Positions 27,004-34,757 of a stretch of 64,000 nt of DNA are shown piece by piece. This stretch comes from CAYVLA01 sp964549615 [NCBI: uncultured Thermococci archaeon] (GTDB lineage Archaea; CAYQAE01; CAYVLA01). Both the position numbers and the translations under genes were made by a program. The stretch spans positions 1-64,000 of the forward strand of contig CAZJVP010000018.1 in NCBI GenBank assembly GCA_964549615.1. The letters are read 5' to 3'. The notes beneath the pieces were generated by a model. It was given only the letters and a program-made list of their open reading frames with translations. It did not search any database and was not told where the DNA came from. Each line of letters begins with the position of its first letter. Within the stretch, counting starts at the first letter, position 1.

Positions 27004-29454
27004 ATGCCGGAAGCGGAAGCCATCGGAAAGACGATCACGGAAACCGCCCTGCCTGTCCGAGACGATGAGATTAGAGTAGGCGTCTATGTCTGCCATTGTG
27101 GACTGAATATCGCGGGCTCCGTTGACTGCGAGGAAGTGGCAAGATTCGCCGGGGGCCTTCCGGATGTCGTCGTTTCAAGGAGTAGCCGTTACACCTGCTC
27201 GGACCAGGGACAGGAACTGATCAAGAGCGACATCAAGGAACACAAGCTGAACCGCGTTGTGGTTGCGTCCTGCACACCTCGTCTCCACGAACCCACCTTC
27301 AGAAAGGCGTGTGAGGAAGCCGGATTGAACAAGTATCTCTTTGAGATGGCAAACATCAGAGAGCACTGCAGCTGGATACATCTCTACGAGAAGGAAAAGG
27401 CCACTGAGAAGGCCAAGGACCTTGTCAGGATGGCCGTGGCCAAGGCCCGATTTCTGCAACCACAGGTTGAGCTTGAAGTCCCGGTCACAAGGCGGACACT
27501 CGTTGTGGGCGGGGGAGTCGCAGGCATCCAGGCGGCCCTAGATCTCGCAGATGCTGGTTACCAGGTGTACCTCGTGGAGAAGAACCCGAGCATCGGCGGC
27601 AGGATGGCGCAGATAGACAAGACCTTCCCGACCATGGACTGTTCCATCTGCATCCTCGCGCCCAAGATGTCGGAAGCGGGAAGGCATCCAAACATCGAGT
27701 TGATGACGAATAGCGAGGTCATTGAGGTAAGTGGTTACATCGGCAATTTCAAGGTAAAGGTATTGAAGAAGCCAAGATACGTGGTGAAATGTAACAGCTG
27801 TGGTGAGTGCGCCAACGTATGTCCCGTCCAGGTCCCAAACGAGTTCGACGCAAACTTCGCCCCAAGAAAGGCCATCTACATCCCCTTTGCACAAGCGGTC
27901 CCGTCCACGTACATAGTGGACATGGATCACTGCATAAGGTGTTACGAGTGCATCAAGGCCTGCAAGGTCGCCGGTGCGGGGGCCATCGACTTCAATCAGA
28001 AGCCCGAAGTGGAGGAACGTGAGGTCGGCACGATCATCGTGGCAACGGGCGCGGATGTGTACGATCCCAGTTCGCTCACCGAGTATGGGTACGGGAGATA
28101 CGCAAACGTGATAACGTCGCTTGAGTTCGAACGCCTGATAAATGCCGGGGGCCCATCGGGCGGCCGGCTGATCCGGCCCAGCGATGGCAAGATCCCGGAG
28201 TCGGTGGCCTTCATCCAGTGTATTGGTTCGCGATCGGACAGGAGTGGTCACCTGTACTGTAGCAACGTCTGCTGTATGAACACGATCAAGGATGCCTTGC
28301 TCATAAAGGAGCACTGGCCGGAAACGAAGATCTACGTCTTCTATCTCGACATAAGGGCCTTCGGCAAAGGGTTCGAGGACCTGTTCAAGAGGGCAAAGAA
28401 GGAGGGCGTCATTTTCATCCGCGGCCTGCCGGCCGAGATCTACGAGAACGGAAGGAAGAACCTGATTCTCACCGGCGAGAACACTTTGAGGGGGGAGATC
28501 TATAACATCGAGGTCGGACTAGTAACACTTTCGGTCGGGCTTAGGCCCGGACAGGACGCGGATATCGTCCAACGGCTCTTCAACCTATCCAGGACCCCGG
28601 ATGGCTTCTTCATGGAGGCGCATCCGAAGCTTCGTCCAGTGGATGCTCCAACGGGAGGCATATTCTTCGCGGGGTGCGCGGAATCCCCAAAGGACATCAA
28701 GGACTCCGTGACCCAAGCCAGCGCGGCGGCGGCGAGGGCAAACATCCTCATGGCTAAGGGAAGCGTGACGGTCGAAGCAATAACGCCCACTCTGATTCGG
28801 GAGAACTGCAAGGCCTGTGGGCTTTGCGCCAAAGTCTGCCCCTACAACGCCATTCGCGTCGACAAGGAGACGAAAACGACGGAGGTGATCGACGCGGCCT
28901 GCGCGGGATGCGGAACCTGCGGCGCAGAGTGCCCCTCGGGTGCGTTGGTCATGCGCCATTTCACGGACCAACAGATCATGGCCCAGATCGACGCAGCGAC
29001 GGAAGATGACGCTGGAAAGAAGGTCATTGCCTTCTGCTGCAACTGGTGCTCATATGCAGCAGCGGATTTTGCTGGAGTCAGCAGGATGCAGCAACCCACT
29101 CTTGCCCGCGTGATCCGGACCATGTGCTCGGGAAGGGTGACAAGCAAGTTCATCGAACGGGCTTTTTCTAGAGGCGCAGGTGCTGTCCTGGTTTCCGGTT
29201 GCCACCCGGGTGACTGTCACTACATCAATGCCAACTACCAGACCCAGAAGCGAGTCGAGAGATTCTGGAAGACGATGGAAAAGAAAGGATTGGATAGGAG
29301 GCGGCTCCAGCTAGCCTGGTTCAGCGCTGCGGAGGGCGAGGCCTTTGCAAGGAAAATCAAGGAAATGCAGGAGATCGTGGAGAGCCTGACTCCCGACGAG
29401 ATCGAGAGATCGAAGGCGGTCTGGAAGACGGCTGTCGAGGCTGAGTCATCTTGA
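27004..29454 (+). CDS. hdrA: HdrA-MvhD fusion, electron-bifurcating type flavoprotein
   Basis: The protein is 816 residues. The N-terminal HdrA domain (VGVYVCHCGLNIAG) is followed by an FAD loop GGGVAG (169-174), inserted [4Fe-4S] sites at C263, C266, C269, C273 and C310, C313, C316, C320, and a C-terminal two-cluster ferredoxin (about 600-648). From residue 674 an MvhD-like domain has CCNWC, C708, C733 and C738. HdrA carries the bifurcating flavin in heterodisulfide reductase complexes, and MvhD is the [2Fe-2S] entry subunit. ATG 27004 has AGGTGG upstream; GTG at 26995 is the alternative. No hdrB gene lies in the operon. Confidence 0.92.
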   Translation: MPEAEAIGKTITETALPVRDDEIRVGVYVCHCGLNIAGSVDCEEVARFAGGLPDVVVSRSSRYTCSDQGQELIKSDIKEHKLNRVVVASCTPRLHEPTFRKACEEAGLNKYLFEMANIREHCSWIHLYEKEKATEKAKDLVRMAVAKARFLQPQVELEVPVTRRTLVVGGGVAGIQAALDLADAGYQVYLVEKNPSIGGRMAQIDKTFPTMDCSICILAPKMSEAGRHPNIELMTNSEVIEVSGYIGNFKVKVLKKPRYVVKCNSCGECANVCPVQVPNEFDANFAPRKAIYIPFAQAVPSTYIVDMDHCIRCYECIKACKVAGAGAIDFNQKPEVEEREVGTIIVATGADVYDPSSLTEYGYGRYANVITSLEFERLINAGGPSGGRLIRPSDGKIPESVAFIQCIGSRSDRSGHLYCSNVCCMNTIKDALLIKEHWPETKIYVFYLDIRAFGKGFEDLFKRAKKEGVIFIRGLPAEIYENGRKNLILTGENTLRGEIYNIEVGLVTLSVGLRPGQDADIVQRLFNLSRTPDGFFMEAHPKLRPVDAPTGGIFFAGCAESPKDIKDSVTQASAAAARANILMAKGSVTVEAITPTLIRENCKACGLCAKVCPYNAIRVDKETKTTEVIDAACAGCGTCGAECPSGALVMRHFTDQQIMAQIDAATEDDAGKKVIAFCCNWCSYAAADFAGVSRMQQPTLARVIRTMCSGRVTSKFIERAFSRGAGAVLVSGCHPGDCHYINANYQTQKRVERFWKTMEKKGLDRRRLQLAWFSAAEGEAFARKIKEMQEIVESLTPDEIERSKAVWKTAVEAESS

Positions 29455-31211
29455 AGTGCATCCTGAACACCGGCAGGACATTGGAACAGGGCGTGGCATT
29501 GGAGGCTGGCAAGACATCGCAGCAGTACTATGAGGCTACCGCTCTGGCCTACGTCAACGATGACGACATGGAGGATCTGGGGTTGGAAGAGAATATGCCA
29601 ATGGAGATCTCCACGGAGTCTGGGTCGGTTGTCGTAAGATGCAGGAAGGGCTGGATAGACCGGGGCCAGATCTTCATGCCCTGGGGCCCCTGGGCCAACG
29701 CGATCGTGGGTTCCGACACATCGGGGACTGGCATGCCAAGATATAAGGGCGTTGAGGTGGAGGTCAGCCCAACCAACAAGCCGATTACAACGCTCCACGA
29801 TCTCTTCGTTGAGAAGGACAGGATGGTCAGAGCCGTCAGCGAGATTCCGAGATACTCCCCAAGCGCAACTACCCAGCTCGAGTCCAAGGGGCAGGGCGAG
29901 AGTGTTCAAACCACAATCAGCAACGTGGTCTGTCCTTTCTGTGGCTGCCTGTGTGATGATGTGGAGATCGTGACTGAGAGGGGAAGAATAGTAGATGCGG
30001 TAGTGGGTTGTGAGCTTTCCAAGAGCAGGTTCCTGAATTGGGACAAAGATCGAGTCAAACCGGCGATCAGGAAGGATGGGAAACTTGTCGAAGTGACCCT
30101 TGACAAGGCTATAGAAAAGGCGGCCGAGATTCTCAGAAAGGCCGACTACCCTCTGATCTACGGCCTGAGTTCAACGGAAGTGGACGCTCAGAGGGCAGCC
30201 ATCAACCTTGCTGAGATGATCGGTGCAACAATCGATAACACAACCTCGGTATGCCACGGTCCAACCACGCTTGCTGCCCAAGATTGCGGTGTGCCGGAGA
30301 TGACATTGGGGGAAGTGAGAAACAGAGCCGACTTAGTCATCTACTGGGGATGCAATCCCGCGGAGGCACACATCCGACACGTAACGCGGTACGCCACGAC
30401 TCCGAAGGGCATGTTCATCAAAGGCGGAAGAAAAGACCGATTCGTGATCCACGTGGACGTTAGGGAAACGAAGACCGCGAAGGCTGACCCCAGGTGGCAC
30501 TTCGTCTACCAACTCGCCAACATGTTCGTGAAAGTTAGACCCGGCCAGGACTACGAGCTGTTCTCGGCCCTAAGGGCCAGGTTAAGGGGACATGAGGTGG
30601 GTGAAGTTGCCGGGGTGCCCGCAAGCACTATCGACGACCTCGTCAACCGAATGAAGACGTGCAAGTTCGGAGTCATATTCTTTGGTCTGGGTCTCACAAT
30701 GTCGAGCGGCCGGCACATGAACATCGATGCAGTCCTGCGACTGGTCAGAGACCTGAATGACCACACCAAGTTCACGATCCTCCCGATGAGGGGCCACCAC
30801 AACGTAGCGGGGATCAACCATGTGATGCTGTGGACCACGGGATACCCCTATGCCGTCAACTTCTCGCGAGGCTATCCCATCTACAACCCGGGCGAGTTCT
30901 CGGCCGTGGACGTGCTTGCCCGAGGGGAATGCGATGCAGCCTTGATAGTCGCATCCGACCCGGTCGCTCACTTCCCGGTCCAGGCCGTCAAGCATCTTGC
31001 TGGAATCCCAACGATCGTAGTCGACCCGAAGATGAGCATGACCTCGCTGATGGCCGAGGTTCTGATCCCATCCGCGATAGCAGGAATCGAGTGCGACGGA
31101 ACCGCCTATCGAATGGATGGCGTGCCCATCAGGCTCAGGAAGGTCGTCGATTCAGCATTCGAGCCAGACAAGCTGATCTTGGATAGGATCATCGAGAGGG
31201 TCCGGAGTTGA
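29451..31211 (+). CDS. Formylmethanofuran dehydrogenase FwdD-FwdB fusion
   Basis: The protein is 586 residues. Residues 1-115 are an FwdD-type molybdopterin-dinucleotide binding barrel. A linker leads to FwdB from about residue 158, with a [4Fe-4S] motif CPFCGCLCDD (161-170) and C268 in TTSVCHGPTT at the position of the Mo/W ligand. This site reduces CO2 to formate, which FwdA then condenses with methanofuran. The order D-then-B is the reverse of formate dehydrogenases, where the barrel is C-terminal. The TTG start overlaps the hdrA stop in TTGA. Confidence 0.93.
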   Translation: MKCILNTGRTLEQGVALEAGKTSQQYYEATALAYVNDDDMEDLGLEENMPMEISTESGSVVVRCRKGWIDRGQIFMPWGPWANAIVGSDTSGTGMPRYKGVEVEVSPTNKPITTLHDLFVEKDRMVRAVSEIPRYSPSATTQLESKGQGESVQTTISNVVCPFCGCLCDDVEIVTERGRIVDAVVGCELSKSRFLNWDKDRVKPAIRKDGKLVEVTLDKAIEKAAEILRKADYPLIYGLSSTEVDAQRAAINLAEMIGATIDNTTSVCHGPTTLAAQDCGVPEMTLGEVRNRADLVIYWGCNPAEAHIRHVTRYATTPKGMFIKGGRKDRFVIHVDVRETKTAKADPRWHFVYQLANMFVKVRPGQDYELFSALRARLRGHEVGEVAGVPASTIDDLVNRMKTCKFGVIFFGLGLTMSSGRHMNIDAVLRLVRDLNDHTKFTILPMRGHHNVAGINHVMLWTTGYPYAVNFSRGYPIYNPGEFSAVDVLARGECDAALIVASDPVAHFPVQAVKHLAGIPTIVVDPKMSMTSLMAEVLIPSAIAGIECDGTAYRMDGVPIRLRKVVDSAFEPDKLILDRIIERVRS

Positions 31212-32836
31212 GTGTCGTCACAAGCAGTCTTGTCATAAGGAACGGCACCGTCTACGACCCGGCCAATGGGATAGACGGGGAGAAGATGGACCTGTTCATC
31301 GAGAACGGAAAGATGGTCGAGGAAACCAGAGGCAGGGAGATAGACGCATCAGGATTGGTTGTGTTCCCCGGGGGGATCGATATCCATTCCCACATCGCAG
31401 GGTCCAAGGTCAACCTCGGCAGGCTGTTCAGGCCGGAGGACCACAGGAAGGACCATGTCAGCAGGACCCACCTTACAAGAAGCGGCGTGGGATACTCGGT
31501 TCCGACGACCTTTGTGACCGGTTACAGATATGCCAAGCTCGGCTACACAACTATCATGGAGGCTGCAAGCCCTCCCCTGATGACGAGGCATACTCACGAG
31601 GAACTGAATGACACCCCCATCGTCGACAAAGCGTGCTACACTCTCATGGGAAACAATCACTTCGTCATGGACTACATCAAGAAGGGAGAGATGGAGAAAC
31701 TCCGAGATTACGTGGCTTGGCTCCTGAACGCCACGAAGGGATATGCGGTGAAGATAGTCAACCCCGGCGGCGTGGAGAACTGGAAGTGGGGCAGAAATGT
31801 GGAAAGCATAGATGACAAGGTCGACAACTATGAGGTCACCCCCAGAGAGATACTGGTTGGCCTCTCTAGGGTCAACGACGACCTTGGTCTGCCGCATGCG
31901 ATACACGTTCACGCCAACAATCTGGGTTCGCCCGGCAATTACGAGACCACCCTGCAGACCATGGACGCTGTGAAAGGCAGAATGCATCTGACCCATCTGC
32001 AGTTCCACTCGTACGCGGGAGACAGCTGGGCCAAATTCAGCTCCGGCGTCGACGAGGTGGTCAAATCAGTGGATAAACACGACAACATCACATGCGATAT
32101 GGGCCAGGTGATCTTCGGCGACACTACCACGATGACGGCCGACGGCCCGTGGCAACACCGCCTCTATGGGCTGACGGGCAACAAGTGGTTCAATGCTGAT
32201 GTAGAAATGGAGACCGGAGCGGGGGTCGTTCCCTACTACTTCACCAGGAAGAGTCCCGTTAACTCGGTTCAGTGGGCAATAGGTCTGGAGATTGCCCTCA
32301 TGGTCAAAGATCCTTGGAAGGTCTGCCTCACGACCGACCATCCCAACGGGGGACCCTTCTATATGTACCCAAAGGTCATCTCGTGGCTCATGAGCAAGAA
32401 GGCGCGGGACCAAACCCTAGGATCGATCCACAAGGCCGCCTCCGCTAGAACTGCCCTGCCCAGCCTCGATAGGGAGTACTCCCTCTACGACATCGCCATC
32501 GTCACGAGGGCAGCGCAGGCCCGGGCCCTGGGGCTGAAGAACAAGGGGCATTTGGGGGTTGGAGCCGACGCCGACGTGGCGATCTATGAGTTCGCCGAGG
32601 ACCACGTACAGCGCTCCTTCTCGAAAACGCGGTACACAATCAAGGAGGGAAGGGTCGTCGCTGTGAACGGAGAGATCGTCGACTCGTTTCAAGGAAGAAC
32701 CTTTTGGGCTGATGCTCAGGGCGGGGTGACCGATGAGGTCAGGGAAGCATTTGCGAAATACTACACGGTCTCGTTTGAGAATTATCCCGTTCAGGACGAT
32801 TATCTACCCAGAGCCGAGGCCGTTCCATGTGGCTAG
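31208..32836 (+). CDS. fwdA: Formylmethanofuran dehydrogenase subunit A
   Basis: The 542-residue amidohydrolase has the zinc motif GIDIHSHIAG, the FwdA-typical LFRPEDHRKDH segment, HVHANNLG and TTDHPNGGPF. It forms formylmethanofuran from formate and methanofuran. The TTG start again overlaps the previous stop by four bases. Length and motifs are normal. Confidence 0.96.
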   Translation: MSVVTSSLVIRNGTVYDPANGIDGEKMDLFIENGKMVEETRGREIDASGLVVFPGGIDIHSHIAGSKVNLGRLFRPEDHRKDHVSRTHLTRSGVGYSVPTTFVTGYRYAKLGYTTIMEAASPPLMTRHTHEELNDTPIVDKACYTLMGNNHFVMDYIKKGEMEKLRDYVAWLLNATKGYAVKIVNPGGVENWKWGRNVESIDDKVDNYEVTPREILVGLSRVNDDLGLPHAIHVHANNLGSPGNYETTLQTMDAVKGRMHLTHLQFHSYAGDSWAKFSSGVDEVVKSVDKHDNITCDMGQVIFGDTTTMTADGPWQHRLYGLTGNKWFNADVEMETGAGVVPYYFTRKSPVNSVQWAIGLEIALMVKDPWKVCLTTDHPNGGPFYMYPKVISWLMSKKARDQTLGSIHKAASARTALPSLDREYSLYDIAIVTRAAQARALGLKNKGHLGVGADADVAIYEFAEDHVQRSFSKTRYTIKEGRVVAVNGEIVDSFQGRTFWADAQGGVTDEVREAFAKYYTVSFENYPVQDDYLPRAEAVPCG

Positions 32837-32903
32837 ATCAGGACAGGGCATCAGTTTCATCGTGGGACACGGGTTCGAGCAGCAATCCGCGTGAGGGAGC
32901 ACC

Positions 32904-33716
32904 GTGATCAGGCTTAGACCGAGACAGGAATCGAGAATCCCAGTGGAGGCGGAATGCATATCGCCCGACGCCTTCTCGGGGAAGTCGGCAGCGCAAGTGG
33001 AGGATATGAAGATCCTATGGGGCAACAAGACGAAGAGGTTGGTCGATCTCTTCGAGGTCGTTGAGGATCCGGCAGAGCCTAACGAGATAGTGGTGGACGG
33101 GGACGTGAGATTCGTCAAGCATATCGGCGCCAAGATGAGCATGGGAAGGGTGATCGTGAACGGCGATGCGGGCATGCACCTCGGCCGGGGGATGGCGGGG
33201 GGCGAGATAATCGTAAACGGAGATGCTGGGGACTGGCTGGGAACGGAGATGGTCGGCGGGCTTATCAGAGTTAAGGGAAACGTGGGAAACTTGGCTGGGT
33301 CTGCCTACCGGGGCTCCAAGTCCGGCATGAAGGGTGGGATGATCGTCATCGAGGGGGGTGCAGGCGATGAGCTGGGCGAGTTGATGGAGGGTGGAACGAT
33401 AGCCGTGAAAGGCAACGTGCAATCATTTGCGGGGGCGCTGATGTCGGGCGGGGCGATCGTTTGCTTCGGGGGTCTGGGCGGGAGACCGGGCGCTGGGATG
33501 ACCAACGGAACCCTACTTGCCTTCAGCCAGCCAAGGCTTCTTCCGACGTTCAGATACGCGCGAACGTACAAACCGACTTTCATCAAGCCTATCCTTGAGG
33601 AGCTTAGGAAGCAAGGCCTCCCAGTGGAAGACCGGCAGATAGAAGGCTTGTACGACGCGTACGAGGGAGATCTTGCATGCGACGGGAAGGGGAAGATCCT
33701 CGTTTGGAAAGACTAG
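32904..33716 (+). CDS. fwdC: Formylmethanofuran dehydrogenase subunit C
   Basis: The 270-residue protein has the repeated glycine-rich beta-helix shared with GltB C-terminal domains: GMHLGRGMAGGEIIVNGDAGDWLG and several further GxxxGG steps. FwdC is the structural base that holds FwdA to FwdB/D. The GTG start has GAGGGAG upstream. It is the last gene of the operon; no fwdF/G polyferredoxin or fwdE is present here. Confidence 0.93.
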   Translation: MIRLRPRQESRIPVEAECISPDAFSGKSAAQVEDMKILWGNKTKRLVDLFEVVEDPAEPNEIVVDGDVRFVKHIGAKMSMGRVIVNGDAGMHLGRGMAGGEIIVNGDAGDWLGTEMVGGLIRVKGNVGNLAGSAYRGSKSGMKGGMIVIEGGAGDELGELMEGGTIAVKGNVQSFAGALMSGGAIVCFGGLGGRPGAGMTNGTLLAFSQPRLLPTFRYARTYKPTFIKPILEELRKQGLPVEDRQIEGLYDAYEGDLACDGKGKILVWKD

Positions 33717-33767
33717 GCACAGATCTCCACGGGCGGTGCTTCTGCCCAGTGTGTCTGGATCCCGATG

Positions 33768-34664
33768 CTATGGATAGCGAACGTCGACCGTCAGCCCATC
33801 CCGCCCAATGATCGTCCTGGGGAAGTCGACTTCCTTGGCTATGGTCTCCTCGTCATATCTAGGTGAAAAATGGGTCAACAGGAGTCTCTTGGCTCCCGCC
33901 TTTCTCGCAAGCTGGCATGAAAGCTTGACAGTGGAGTGCCCGGTCTCCACGGCGCGGTCGGCGAGGTCATCGCAGAAGGTTGCCTCGCATATCAGAAGAT
34001 CGGCGCCCCTGGACAGTCGGATTGCCAACTCCGTCGGGAGGACGTCTCCAAGGTAGACGATCTTCCGACCCTGCCGCGGCGGCCCAACCACCTCGCTAGG
34101 GCTGATTGTCCTGCCCCTCCAATGAATGGCCTTCCCCATCTGCAGATCCTTGTAAAGCCTGCCTTGGGGTATGCCGAGGGCTCGCGCCTTCTCCAAGTAG
34201 AACCTCCCCGGCCTTTGGTCCTCCTGAAGGAGGTAGCCCAGCGTCGGCACGAGGTGTTCGACCGCCCCACAATAGACAGCATAGCCGTCGAATCTCACAA
34301 TGGCTCCAGATTCAAGCTCATGTCCCACGATCCTGAAACTAGATTGGAAATTGCCAATGGAGTTCAAGAGATGCGAAATCTTCTCCATTCCCGGGGGGCC
34401 GTAGATGTCAAGGGGATGGTCTCTTCCGAAGAAGGACATGCTTTGAACCAATCCGAACAGCCCAAGATAGTGATCTCCGTGGAAGTGCGTCACAAATATC
34501 TTGGAAACCCTCATGAAGCTGAGGCCAAACCTTATCATCTGTCGCTGGGTGCCTTCCCCGCAGTCGAAGAGTATTATTTCCCTCTGCCTTCGGACCGCCA
34601 CAGCTGGCAAGCCGCGCTCCGGCGTCGGAACGCCGCAGGAAGTCCCCAGCAATGTTACCTTCAT
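33768..34664 (-). CDS. rnz: Ribonuclease Z
   Basis: The 298-residue metallo-beta-lactamase protein has THFHGDHYLG (H60, H62, D64, H65) and a late LLLTHFSPRY. It trims tRNA 3' ends. It is convergent with fwdC. The ATG start gives normal length. Confidence 0.93.
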   Translation of the reverse strand: MKVTLLGTSCGVPTPERGLPAVAVRRQREIILFDCGEGTQRQMIRFGLSFMRVSKIFVTHFHGDHYLGLFGLVQSMSFFGRDHPLDIYGPPGMEKISHLLNSIGNFQSSFRIVGHELESGAIVRFDGYAVYCGAVEHLVPTLGYLLQEDQRPGRFYLEKARALGIPQGRLYKDLQMGKAIHWRGRTISPSEVVGPPRQGRKIVYLGDVLPTELAIRLSRGADLLICEATFCDDLADRAVETGHSTVKLSCQLARKAGAKRLLLTHFSPRYDEETIAKEVDFPRTIIGRDGLTVDVRYP

Positions 34665-34757
34665 GTTGGAGACGGGGTTCCGAGGTCGCCCTGATTAGTG
34701 TTCCGTTATGTTTCGCATTCGAGAGGAGCTCGGATGTGGGTCAGACAGGACAGGATC

